From NCBI RefSeq assembly GCF_013141695.1, contig NZ_WHNY01000064.1, positions 1 through 64,000 of the forward strand: a stretch of DNA of 64,000 bases, in the 5' to 3' direction. Source of the DNA: Paenibacillus plantarum (lineage in GTDB: Bacteria > Bacillota > Bacilli > Paenibacillales > NBRC-103111). Position 1 is the stretch's first letter; every line of letters begins with the position of its first letter. Positions 9,331 through 17,391 of the stretch are shown one piece after another. The position numbers and the translations under genes were made by a program. The notes under the pieces were generated by a model that did not search any database, was not told where the DNA came from, and worked only from the letters and a program-made list of their open reading frames with translations.

Positions 9331-10065
9331 TTACCCATTCTTCAGAAGCTTATCTGCTAGGGATGGAGAGATCCGCTGGATCATTCGGAGAAGCTTTATT
9401 TTGCCAATCAGAATCTCATAACGATCTCGCTCAAAGCCCCGTACGAATTCGTTAACGAGCTGATCCGGTGTAATTTTCCCTTTGCCTCGACCTTCTGTCA
9501 TTTCGGTACTGACGAGTGGCGGGATGATTTCGAATACCTTAACCCTCGTTGCTTCCAATTGATAGCGTAACCCCTTTGTGAAGAGATGGACAGCAGCTTT
9601 GGTTGCACAGTATACGGGGGCGGATTTCTTGGGAACAAGCCCGAGACCAGAGGACACATTGACGATAGCGGCATTGGGCTTCGCGGTAAGATGTGTTAAA
9701 AAATTACTGCATAACTGAATCGTAGACGTAAGATTGATCTGGATTTCACGATTGATTTTGCTCGAAGGATCAGGTTCTTGAAGGAAATCATAGTTGAGTT
9801 GGATGCCAGCATTGTTGATGAGGATATTCAGGTCGGGGTGCGCCTTCAACACGTTCTGTGTGAAGTTATGGACATCAGCTGGATTCTCCAAATTACACGG
9901 ATAGGCAATGAGTGCGGGACAAGCTTGAATAGCTTGGTCTAAACGATTGACGTTACTGCTGGCAATAATTACTTTATTGCCCTTCTCCGCGAGGCGTTTG
10001 GCCAGCGAGAGGCCGATGCCTGCAGAGCCTCCTGTAATGAGAATGCAATGACCAGTTAGTTTCAT
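9331..10065 (-). CDS. SDR family NAD(P)-dependent oxidoreductase (DltE-like)
   Basis: A 244-residue short-chain dehydrogenase. The cofactor motif TGGSAGIG lies near residue 10, NNAG in the middle, and the catalytic Ser (VNVSSGLG) and YxxxK (YCATK) follow. The overall pattern resembles DltE-like SDR proteins; the substrate is unknown. The frame extends to 10098, but the ATG at 10065 has AAAGGAC about 9 nt upstream and starts directly at the Rossmann strand. It follows the Crp/Fnr-type regulator and is probably co-transcribed with it. Confidence 0.85.
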   Translation of the reverse strand: MKLTGHCILITGGSAGIGLSLAKRLAEKGNKVIIASSNVNRLDQAIQACPALIAYPCNLENPADVHNFTQNVLKAHPDLNILINNAGIQLNYDFLQEPDPSSKINREIQINLTSTIQLCSNFLTHLTAKPNAAIVNVSSGLGLVPKKSAPVYCATKAAVHLFTKGLRYQLEATRVKVFEIIPPLVSTEMTEGRGKGKITPDQLVNEFVRGFERDRYEILIGKIKLLRMIQRISPSLADKLLKNG

Positions 10066-10128
10066 TTGAGCTGCGTCCTTTCGAATGAGGGATTTCATTC
10101 AGCATAAAGGAGTCAGCCGCGAATCTCA

Positions 10129-10743
10129 TTAACTTAGGTTAATCGAATCAGATCCTGGTTGTACTTTCCGCCACTGTGCGCGTATCCGACTAAGAGCGAC
10201 CGGGGTGATGCCTAGATAGGAAGCGATATAGTACTGGGGAATTTCCTTGTCTAGTGTACCAAACTCCTCTAAGAAGCAGCGATATCGATCCTCTGCGGAT
10301 AAGGTCAGCAGCTGCATTTCGCGTCTTTCTTTTTTTACATACAAGCCTTCAACCATCCGTCTCGCCAAACGTTCCCAAATCGGATCTTCGGCGGTTAGAG
10401 CCAATAGATCAGGGTAGGAGAGGCGCAATAAATTTGCGGGCTGTAATGCTTGAATAGAGAACTGGGAAGGGCTGCCTGTCAGCAAGGCGGTATAGGAAGT
10501 GATGAAGTCATTAGCTGCACAGAAGGACTTGATGCGTTCCTTGCCATCATAGGTGCTGTAATAAAGGCGAAAACATCCTGATAAGCTAAAATATAAATAA
10601 GAAAGTGAATCGCCAGCTCGAAGCAAATGCTCACCTTTGGCCAATGTTGTGGTTGTGAATAAGCTCGAGAAACGCTTCTTTTGGTCCTCTGTGAGAGGGA
10701 GCAAACGATCCAAAAATGTATGCAAAGGAATGAATGCGTTCAC
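10129..10743 (-). CDS. Crp/Fnr family transcriptional regulator
   Basis: A 204-residue protein with an N-terminal cyclic-nucleotide-binding-like beta barrel (about residues 20-115; KGEHLLRAGD, YLYFSLSGCFRLYYS) and a C-terminal winged helix (QYYIASYLGITPVALSRIRAQW). No Cys cluster of an Fnr-type Fe-S sensor is present, and the canonical cAMP-binding signature is not obvious. It stands immediately ahead of the SDR gene on the same strand and is divergent from the peroxiredoxin gene. A Fur/PerR-like box lies just upstream of its start. Confidence 0.82.
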   Translation of the reverse strand: MNAFIPLHTFLDRLLPLTEDQKKRFSSLFTTTTLAKGEHLLRAGDSLSYLYFSLSGCFRLYYSTYDGKERIKSFCAANDFITSYTALLTGSPSQFSIQALQPANLLRLSYPDLLALTAEDPIWERLARRMVEGLYVKKERREMQLLTLSAEDRYRCFLEEFGTLDKEIPQYYIASYLGITPVALSRIRAQWRKVQPGSDSINLS

Positions 10744-10768
10744 AAGTGGTAAGCCTCCATGGATTAAA

Positions 10769-10779
10769 ATAATTATTAT
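10769..10779. promoter_or_regulatory. Fur-superfamily (Fur/PerR/Zur) type operator
   Basis: ATAATTATTAT is a perfect 5-1-5 palindrome matching the core shared by PerR and Fur boxes (ATAATnATTAT). A C follows on the right side, as in the Fur box. It lies in the 135-bp divergent region between the Crp-like regulator and the peroxiredoxin gene. Peroxide control by PerR would make sense for the peroxiredoxin. Which family member binds cannot be decided here. Confidence 0.45.
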
Positions 10780-10798
10780 CTAGTATACGATCTAATTA

Positions 10799-10827
10799 TT
10801 GACTTTCAAGTAGGGGGATGATACCAT
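10799..10827 (+). promoter_or_regulatory. promoter for the peroxiredoxin gene
   Basis: TTGACT (10799-10804) is followed after 17 nt by TACCAT (10822-10827), a moderate -10 box. It is placed about 50 nt upstream of the ATG, downstream of the Fur/PerR-like palindrome. Confidence 0.4.
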
Positions 10828-10878
10828 TTTATACGGATAATATAGAATTTAGATAGATTTTGAGGAGGAATTATACCC

Positions 10879-11427
10879 ATGGCAGAACGTTTAGTTGGTA
10901 AACAAGCTCCTGATTTTACAATGGAGACAGCTACAGGTGACGGTACAGCATTTGGTAAAGCATCTTTGTCCGATTACAAAGGAAAATGGTTAGTTCTTTT
11001 CTTCTACCCATTGGACTTCACATTCGTATGTCCAACTGAAATCACAGCACTTAGCTATGCTGCTGATCAATTCAAAGCTTTGGACACTGAAATTCTTGGT
11101 GTTTCCATCGACAGCATCCACACTCACAAAGCGTGGATCAATACACCGGTTAACGATAATGGTCTTGGCAAATTGGCATTCCCACTTGCTGCTGACATTA
11201 CGAAATCCGTTGCTCGTGACTACGGCGTTCTAATCGAAGAAGAAGGTATCGCACTTCGCGGTCTATTCATCATCGATCCAGAAGGCGAATTGAAATACGA
11301 AGTTGTGAACCACAACGACGTAGGCCGCAGCGTAGAAGAAACACTTCGTGTGCTTCAAGCGCTTCAATCCGGCGGATTGTGCCCAATGAACTGGAAACCA
11401 GGCGACAAAAACTTGGTTGTTAAATAA
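10879..11427 (+). CDS. 2-Cys peroxiredoxin (AhpC/TSA family)
   Basis: A 182-residue typical 2-Cys peroxiredoxin that reduces hydrogen peroxide and organic peroxides in the cytosol. The peroxidatic Cys is in DFTFVCPTE and the resolving Cys in GGLCPMNWKPG. GAGGAGG lies upstream of the ATG. Codon use is strongly biased toward a small set, suggesting high expression. It is monocistronic, with a terminator directly after it. The Fur/PerR-like box upstream suggests metal- or peroxide-dependent control. No AhpF-type reductase gene is adjacent, so reduction by a thioredoxin system is assumed. Confidence 0.95.
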   Translation: MAERLVGKQAPDFTMETATGDGTAFGKASLSDYKGKWLVLFFYPLDFTFVCPTEITALSYAADQFKALDTEILGVSIDSIHTHKAWINTPVNDNGLGKLAFPLAADITKSVARDYGVLIEEEGIALRGLFIIDPEGELKYEVVNHNDVGRSVEETLRVLQALQSGGLCPMNWKPGDKNLVVK

Positions 11428-11444
11428 GTTTTAATTACATAGGA

Positions 11445-11490
11445 AGGCCCCTCGGTAAGCATGCGAATGCGGGCGGAGGGGTCTTTCTTG
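11445..11490 (+). terminator. terminator after the peroxiredoxin gene
   Basis: GGCCCCTC pairs with GAGGGGTC (with G:T) around a GC-rich loop; TTTCTTG follows. Confidence 0.7.
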
Positions 11491-11526
11491 TTACATATGA
11501 AAGCATTGTGAAAGGCGGATAAGCAT

Positions 11527-11853
11527 TTGACAGATAACGAAGAAGTACTGAATCATGACGCTATGTATTGGATTCGCGACGAAGGCACGCATGCCGTCAT
11601 TGGATTGACTGAAGCGGGACTAGAACGATGGGGGATGATACTGTTTATCGAACTCCCCGAAGTTGGTGAGGTATTGACAAAAGGTGCGTACATGGGTCTT
11701 GTCGAGACCGCTGAAAGCGAAATTGATTTATTCGCCCCTATGTCTGGCAAAGTAACGTCGATGAACGTGATGCTTGAGCGCTCGACCGAGCTTCTGTACG
11801 CGTCGCCATTGGTGAAAGGTTGGCTGATTCGACTGGAGAAAGGAACGGATTAG
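11527..11853 (+). CDS. GcvH-like protein lacking the lipoyl lysine
   Basis: A 108-residue protein with the hybrid-barrel pattern of glycine cleavage H proteins: IGLTEAGLERWG, FIELPEVGEVL, LVETAESEIDLFAPMSGKV. In the true GcvH of this window (34468-34857) the lipoylated residue is Lys 65 in SVESVKTVSD. The equivalent position here is Glu 63 in LVETAESEID. The protein is therefore unlikely to carry lipoate or serve as a glycine cleavage carrier. The start is TTG at 11527 with AAAGGCGG upstream. Its 3' end overlaps the opposite-strand gene by 4 nt. Function unknown. Confidence 0.75.
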   Translation: MTDNEEVLNHDAMYWIRDEGTHAVIGLTEAGLERWGMILFIELPEVGEVLTKGAYMGLVETAESEIDLFAPMSGKVTSMNVMLERSTELLYASPLVKGWLIRLEKGTD

Positions 11854-12164
11854 TCCGAGCCGCCGCCGTCTCCTCCTCCCGAATCCCCGGAGTCGCTGGA
11901 ACCACCAGAATCCCCGCTGTCGTGACCCCCGTCGTCGCTGTGGTGATGGCTGTGGTGTCCGCTGCCGGAATTGCGTGAGTGGTAATCATAAGTTGATGAG
12001 TCGCTCCAGTCGCTTGAAGCACTTGCAGCAGCTCCTTTTCTGCGAGCTTGTCCCTTTGTCACGTATTGATTTTTCGATTTGCGTCCCTTCCGCAAGCGGT
12101 TCCACGCTAGATAAAGAAAATAGATGATAATGATACATAAAATGTAGAAATTTAAATTCCCCAA
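11850..12164 (-). CDS. small membrane protein with Ser/Gly/Asp/His-rich tail
   Basis: A 104-residue protein. Residues ~6-21 form one hydrophobic helix (FYILCIIIIYFLYLAW), followed by a basic stretch (RLRKGRKSKNQ). A low-complexity tail follows, with HHSHHHSDDGGHD and runs of SGDSGG to the end. The TTG start at 12164 has AGGGGG about 8 nt upstream. The tail resembles the C-terminal Gly/Ser-rich regions of some TPM/DUF-type membrane proteins, but no fold is recognised. His/Asp clustering would allow metal binding; this is speculation. Confidence 0.6.
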   Translation of the reverse strand: MGNLNFYILCIIIIYFLYLAWNRLRKGRKSKNQYVTKGQARRKGAAASASSDWSDSSTYDYHSRNSGSGHHSHHHSDDGGHDSGDSGGSSDSGDSGGGDGGGSD

Positions 12165-12190
12165 AACTTGTTCCCCCTAAGGCCGGATAT

Positions 12191-12221
12191 GAAAAGAGGA
12201 CAAGAATAACTCCTGTCCTCT
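12191..12221 (-). terminator. terminator after the GH15 gene
   Basis: On the minus strand AGAGGACA pairs with TGTCCTCT across an 11-nt loop and is followed by TTTTC. It lies just past the GH15 stop codon. Confidence 0.7.
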
Positions 12222-12226
12222 ATCGT

Positions 12227-14191
12227 TTATTTCCCTGAAAGCTGTTTATATTTGTTCAAATACTTGACGACAGTCAGTACATAGGTCGCATGGGACCAAG
12301 TAAGCGGAGCAACAGACACCGGTTCGCCAGAGAAAGGATCCAATTGCTCAGACAATACACCACTTTCCATGGCGTGTTTGACGACCCACTCCAGCGTTTT
12401 GCGAGGAGCTTCTAGATCACCAACAGATTTGGCATACTCGATCTCCCATTCGGCGATCCAGAGGGTACAAATGATCCAAGGATTGCCGGGCACTTTCTCA
12501 ATATCGGTGGAACGTTGGAAGTAATAATCATGATGATAACGGGCGGAGCCACCGACTTCGGTCTTGATCATGAGACCTTCTTTGTTTGCTAACATTGTGC
12601 TTACCACACGTGGATCGTCAGCAGGGAGTACGCCAAATTCAAAAATACCGTACACAGAGCTTTCCAATGTCATATCTTTCACCCATTGGCCGTCTTCCAT
12701 ATACAAGCCGCGAACGAAACGTTGTTCACCTTCGTCCCACAGATGCTTGAGGATACCTGATTTGATTTTCTCCGCGGTATGCTTGTAGCGATTGCTTCGC
12801 TCTTCATCTCCAAATAAGTTACTGAAGTTCGATGCAGCGATCAATCCGCCGTATACAGCCGAGGCAGTGAAGGTATAAATCCCGTAGCGTTCTTCCCACA
12901 GATCGTAGCTCGGCTTCGGTAAATTCAGTTCTTGATCAATGTAAGTGGACATGAATCTCGCCGCTCTACGAATGAGGTTCCGATACAGCGATTGCGCAAA
13001 TTCGAGACTTCCATTTTTCTGGAAATCCTGCCATAGAGCAAATAACACAAGTGCTGTCTCATCTTCCTGAATTGGAAGCTGTACACGACCAGAATGAATA
13101 TAAGGATGCCAGCTGGAACCTACCGTACCGTCCGGATTGTATTTGTGATGCAAGTAACCTTCTGGTGACAGCACATTCGCACAGAAGTTAAAGAATGGAA
13201 TAATCATGCCTTGGTAGCCAGCCATGGACATGGAATAAGCGATTAACGCACCATCGCGCGGCCACATGTAGCTGTAATGATCTCGGTTGCTCTGCATGAT
13301 GTCAGAATCGTTCGCGGCAATAATAGCCCCGTTCACATCGGTTTGCGTGCGGACGAGCAACAAGCTTTGTTTGAAGAGGCGTTGCACTTCAGGTGTGAGA
13401 TCGAAGTAGTCGCGATCGATTTTGTTCGCCCAGCGCTGCCAGTACACTGTCACACGGTCTAGCAGCTTGCCTGGGTGACTGTCTTTGACATAGGAGTCAA
13501 GCTTCTTAACTTCCTCCAAATTCTTGCCTGCGCCCATCCAGTAGTAGAGCGTTTGATTGCCGTTAGGAGGAACGAACAGTCGGAAAGAGATCGTACTATC
13601 GACAGACCCCTGTGCAATCGCATTGCCCATGAGATGGCCATCTTCCGCATCTCGCCATGTGCCTTCTGCGTTATAGAACCTTTTGACACCGGTAGAATAT
13701 TGAAATATCCCTTCCGTGCCCGTACTTCCGTTAAACATAAAGTAACGATCTTTTTTATAATGAAAAACGGTATTCGTAGAAGGGTAATAAGCGGCTGTAT
13801 CACCAACCTCTGTCTCATTAATGAGCAAGTCTTGGTTGAAGAACATTCGTACTTCACGAACCGTATTCGTGTGATTGGTAATATGAATTCGTTTCAAATA
13901 AATATCCTCACGCTGGTGAACACCGTCATTCATAAGCAGAGTAACACCGAGGCCGGGATGTGTAGCTGTCACTTCAGTGACGAGGGAATCCTCCACATAC
14001 GCGAGCTTGAATTGCCACTCAGGGGCATTCAGCCATGCGAAGTCGCCATCTACCCAAACACCAACACGGCACTGATAACCGCCAATATGGTTAAGCTGGC
14101 CTACGAAAGGATAGTACAGATCCCGCATGTAGGAATGCTGATCGAGGTTAATAAGGAATTTTCCATTTCCGATGACCAGATGTCTTGGCAA
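12227..14191 (-). CDS. glycoside hydrolase family 15 protein (glucoamylase-type)
   Basis: A ~655-residue GH15 enzyme, which releases glucose from alpha-glucan ends by inversion. The N-terminal beta domain (GNGKFLINLDQHSYMRDLYYPFVGQLNHIGG) is typical of the bacterial/archaeal branch. The (alpha/alpha)6 catalytic part has YMWPRDGALIAYSM, the general-acid segment YDLWEERYG, and a C-terminal SEQLDPFSGEP...TWSHATYV that holds the base. There is no signal peptide, so it acts in the cytosol. The frame opens at 14212 (ATG without a ribosome site). TTG at 14191 (MPRHLVIGNGK) has GTGGGGA upstream and fits the family N-terminus. It lies downstream of the GH57-GT4 gene and may degrade the same glucan. 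Confidence 0.9.
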   Translation of the reverse strand: MPRHLVIGNGKFLINLDQHSYMRDLYYPFVGQLNHIGGYQCRVGVWVDGDFAWLNAPEWQFKLAYVEDSLVTEVTATHPGLGVTLLMNDGVHQREDIYLKRIHITNHTNTVREVRMFFNQDLLINETEVGDTAAYYPSTNTVFHYKKDRYFMFNGSTGTEGIFQYSTGVKRFYNAEGTWRDAEDGHLMGNAIAQGSVDSTISFRLFVPPNGNQTLYYWMGAGKNLEEVKKLDSYVKDSHPGKLLDRVTVYWQRWANKIDRDYFDLTPEVQRLFKQSLLLVRTQTDVNGAIIAANDSDIMQSNRDHYSYMWPRDGALIAYSMSMAGYQGMIIPFFNFCANVLSPEGYLHHKYNPDGTVGSSWHPYIHSGRVQLPIQEDETALVLFALWQDFQKNGSLEFAQSLYRNLIRRAARFMSTYIDQELNLPKPSYDLWEERYGIYTFTASAVYGGLIAASNFSNLFGDEERSNRYKHTAEKIKSGILKHLWDEGEQRFVRGLYMEDGQWVKDMTLESSVYGIFEFGVLPADDPRVVSTMLANKEGLMIKTEVGGSARYHHDYYFQRSTDIEKVPGNPWIICTLWIAEWEIEYAKSVGDLEAPRKTLEWVVKHAMESGVLSEQLDPFSGEPVSVAPLTWSHATYVLTVVKYLNKYKQLSGK

Positions 14192-14272
14192 TACAATCAC
14201 TTCCCCACTCATTTGTTTGATCGCGCATTCAGATCAGGCCAAGAGGACTGAACGATGGAGCACAAGTCTTGC

Positions 14273-14289
14273 AATTAGGTTACCTAATT
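14273..14289. promoter_or_regulatory. 17-bp palindrome upstream of the GH15 gene
   Basis: AATTAGGTTACCTAATT is a perfect palindrome around a central T, located 82 bp ahead of the preferred GH15 start. A second imperfect palindrome (CAAAGGAATCA / ATGATTCTTTG, 14294-14315) adjoins it. Both look like operators; the regulator is unknown. Confidence 0.4.
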
Positions 14290-14370
14290 CTGACAAAGGA
14301 ATCAATGATTCTTTGAAAAAAAACTGAAAATTCTTACTGGTCACGCTTTCATTTGGTACGGATATCCAAA

Positions 14371-17300
14371 TTACTTGATTATTTCCTTTTGATGCTGGGA
14401 ATGACTGGTTGAAGCAGCCAGACTCGAAATCACAGCCTCGTAAACGTGAGTTGTCAAAGATCCAATTTTCTTCCAGTTATATTCACTGTGAACGGTACGT
14501 AAGGCGGTAGCAGCAAGCTTAGAGGCATACTGCGGTTGTTCCAATAGCTGAATGATTTGTGCGGCTAAGGCATCCTTGTCGCCTGGCGGACATGTACATC
14601 CGTTAACCCCGTGGCTGACAATCTCCGCAAGGCCTCCCGTATCTGAAACGATAAGTGGCGTTCCGCTGGCCATCGCTTCCAATGCGACTAATCCGAAAGG
14701 TTCGTAGAGACTTGGGAAAATACAAATTTCTGCCCTTTGTAAAAGCAAGCTTTTGTCAGCCTCATCGAGAAATCCTGTGAAGCTTACCCGATCTCCGAAG
14801 CTAAGAGCGAGTTCCTCTAAGCTATCTCGCTCATGACCCATTCCAGCGATGACGAGTTTGGCATTTGGGTATTGAATGAGTACTTGCGGCATCGCGGCCA
14901 AAAGGGTGTGAACGCCTTTTTCATACACAAGACGGCCTAGAAAAGCAAGAACACGCTGCGGCATCTCGGTTGGGGAAATGGCGTTAGCAAGCAGTGGATT
15001 CATCGTAAATAACGCTGGATCTGGCTCAGGCAAGGGAGAAACACTGTTTGGAATTACGGTAATTTGGTGAATAGGAATATGAAAGAGCGCCTTCATTTCC
15101 TGCTGCATGGATAGACTGCAAACGATGAGATGATCGGCCGCTTCTGTTAATTTACCTTCTATGGTATGAATCCGCTTTTGAAGCGGTGACTCGAGTTTGC
15201 CAAGATTACGTCCTGTTTCCGTAGCGTGAATCGTTGCTAGAAGCGGGAGGCCCACTTGATGCTTGGCGACATGTGCCGTGTAGTAAACAAGCCAGTCATG
15301 TGCATGCACCAGATCGAATACGAGGCCCTGTCGTAAAATGCCCAACATGAGATCCGTGAACGCCATATTCATTTGAAATACACGATCTAGGAAGTGTAAG
15401 GAGTCGGTTGTAGGGATGACTTCCGCTCGATGAATATGGACCCCCTCGGAAACCTCATAAGGAAGAGACTCGGGAGACTGACAGGTGATGACATGAACGG
15501 AATGTCCATCGGCAGCAAGCTGTCTGGATAAATCGCAAACCGCTCTTGCCAGTCCGCCAATGACATGTGGCGGGTACTCCCAAGCGAGCATGAGAATACG
15601 TAGCTTGGACGGATGGCTCTGTTGGGTCGCCTCAATGTTCGAGGCAACGGCAACTTCGCTTAAACGCATGACGGTATCTACACGGGATAAGGCGCATAGA
15701 AGGGCATGATCAGAGGAAGAGGGCTGAAAAAGTCGATAATGAAGCTCGGGTAAGAAAGGCGTCTTTCGTTCCAAAGCGTGCACCAGCGTGGCTAGCTCTT
15801 TGTCAGATCCGCCATTGTCTACTGTATTCATAAGGTTATGGAATTGGGATAAATGCGTTTCGATGCGCTTCGTCGCGTAAGAGGTGACCGTATCCGCATC
15901 CAGAATGAACGTCCAGTCGCTGCTCTGCGCAAGCATCAGCTCCCGCGCCGCTTGATTCAGCGTCCGCAGCTGCAGGCTGCTAAGCGCTGTCGGGTCCTGG
16001 TGCTTCTGCGCAGCCAGCACCATGCGATCCTCCGCCGCGTGCAGCCGCGGCGTAACCCACTGGCTGCGCGGCTGCAGCCAGACCTCGGCATAGCCGCCGC
16101 GGCCCCAGCTCGACACCGGAAGCGTAGCTTCGGTGGTCGGCGCATGGGCGGCGGCGTAGCCGCCGAGCGTAGTCGTGCAGACGACTACGCTTTCATCACT
16201 GCGCGCGGCAAGGCCGCGCAGCACGGCTTCGAGCCACTGGTGGCCTTCGTACCACCAGTGCCCAAGCAGTTCGGCATCGTAGGGGCATACGATGACATAA
16301 GGCTCTTGAGGCGCAGACGTAGCCTCTGCGCCTAACGCCAGGCGCCGCTCCGCGAGGCGGCGCACCTGCGCCACCCGGCTAGCGATGAAATGCTCAGCAT
16401 GCTGCTGAGCTTTCTGAGCGGCCCGCGCCGGGTCGTAGGGCACTTTGGCGTCACCCTCGCCGGTGACGCTGTAGTACTTGAAGCCCGTGTTGATGCGTGC
16501 GCCATCCGGCAGCACATAGGGCTTCAAGTAAGCCCACTCGGCCCCGCCTTCGCGGCCGAGGTCATGCCCGATATCGCGATAATATTCGCGATAATCGGGG
16601 TCGCCGGGGTAACCGACCTCGGCGCTCCAGACATGGGCGCCGGCCTCGGGATCCCGGGCGAACGCACAGGCGCCGCCTGCCGTGCGCAGCGGCAGACCTG
16701 CGATGTCCTTGTCGGGGTCGCCGTCGCGGCGAGCTAAGGTGTGCGCATGCGTATCTACGATGAAGTAACGTAGATCGAGCGCTTGCAGGTGTGGCTCAAG
16801 CGCAGGCGAATAGCCGCACTCTGGCAGCCAGATGCCTGCAGGCGCGACCCCGAAGTGCCGGCGGAATTCCTGTACCGCCGACTCGAGCTGCGCACGCAGC
16901 GTACTATCGTTCTTTACCAAGGGGAGAAACGCATGTGTCGCGGCGCAGGTAATTAATTCTAAGCAGCCTGTGGAGCTAAGGCTGCGGAACTTGGCAATGA
17001 GATCGCCGTGGAGCCGATCGTACAGGAGGCTGAGCCGGTGGTACCGATCCGCGTACAGCTTAGCTAACGGGCCGAAAGCTTCATCGCCCCATAGGCGAAT
17101 GACTTCACGCTGCCCCAACTCGCAAAGCGAGGAGAGGTGCTTGCGAAGTCGTAGATGCATGCGGGAATCTTCTAGCATGGCAAGCAGGGGGGGAGATAAT
17201 GACAAGGTAAGTCGGAATGGCACTTCATCTTCTATAAGCTTTTCCATCATGTCGATGAGAGGCAAGTACGTATCGACAACCGCTTCGAAAAACCAGCGCT

Positions 17301-17391
17301 CTTCTAACGTAATGTCAGATGCATTGTGGCGAACATAAGGGATATGGGCATGCAAGAGCAAAGCAACATAGCCTTGTACGTTAGTGCTCAA
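14371..17391 (-). CDS. GH57 alpha-glucan branching enzyme fused to a GT4 glycosyltransferase
   Basis: A 1006-residue two-enzyme fusion. Residues ~1-530 are a GH57 domain of the 1,4-alpha-glucan branching type: LLLHAHIPYVRH at the start, nucleophile Glu 191 in GIWLPECGYSP, and acid Asp 372 in YDAELLGHWWYEG. Residues ~595-990 are a GT4 (glycogen-synthase-like) domain: LMLAWEYPPHVIGGLARAV, then FLGRLVYEKGVHTL, then the nucleotide-sugar motif EPFGLVALEAMASGTPLIVSD. One polypeptide could thus elongate and branch an alpha-glucan in the cytosol. The start is TTG at 17391 with GGAGG upstream, overlapping the DUF4912 stop. The stretch ~15.85-16.9 kb is far richer in GC than the rest of the gene. Confidence 0.9.
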   Translation of the reverse strand: MSTNVQGYVALLLHAHIPYVRHNASDITLEERWFFEAVVDTYLPLIDMMEKLIEDEVPFRLTLSLSPPLLAMLEDSRMHLRLRKHLSSLCELGQREVIRLWGDEAFGPLAKLYADRYHRLSLLYDRLHGDLIAKFRSLSSTGCLELITCAATHAFLPLVKNDSTLRAQLESAVQEFRRHFGVAPAGIWLPECGYSPALEPHLQALDLRYFIVDTHAHTLARRDGDPDKDIAGLPLRTAGGACAFARDPEAGAHVWSAEVGYPGDPDYREYYRDIGHDLGREGGAEWAYLKPYVLPDGARINTGFKYYSVTGEGDAKVPYDPARAAQKAQQHAEHFIASRVAQVRRLAERRLALGAEATSAPQEPYVIVCPYDAELLGHWWYEGHQWLEAVLRGLAARSDESVVVCTTTLGGYAAAHAPTTEATLPVSSWGRGGYAEVWLQPRSQWVTPRLHAAEDRMVLAAQKHQDPTALSSLQLRTLNQAARELMLAQSSDWTFILDADTVTSYATKRIETHLSQFHNLMNTVDNGGSDKELATLVHALERKTPFLPELHYRLFQPSSSDHALLCALSRVDTVMRLSEVAVASNIEATQQSHPSKLRILMLAWEYPPHVIGGLARAVCDLSRQLAADGHSVHVITCQSPESLPYEVSEGVHIHRAEVIPTTDSLHFLDRVFQMNMAFTDLMLGILRQGLVFDLVHAHDWLVYYTAHVAKHQVGLPLLATIHATETGRNLGKLESPLQKRIHTIEGKLTEAADHLIVCSLSMQQEMKALFHIPIHQITVIPNSVSPLPEPDPALFTMNPLLANAISPTEMPQRVLAFLGRLVYEKGVHTLLAAMPQVLIQYPNAKLVIAGMGHERDSLEELALSFGDRVSFTGFLDEADKSLLLQRAEICIFPSLYEPFGLVALEAMASGTPLIVSDTGGLAEIVSHGVNGCTCPPGDKDALAAQIIQLLEQPQYASKLAATALRTVHSEYNWKKIGSLTTHVYEAVISSLAASTSHSQHQKEIIK

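Noticed and set aside
11527..11853. Second functional glycine cleavage H protein
   Set aside because: The lipoyl lysine position is Glu, so carrier function is not supported.
13475..14251. 258-codon plus-strand open frame opposite the GH15 gene
   Set aside because: It lies wholly opposite a well-supported GH15 enzyme, and its translation has no family motif or ribosome site.
15853..16335. 160-codon plus-strand open frame opposite the GH57-GT4 gene
   Set aside because: Arg/Leu-rich translation caused by high GC in the opposite coding strand; the GH57 motifs run through it.
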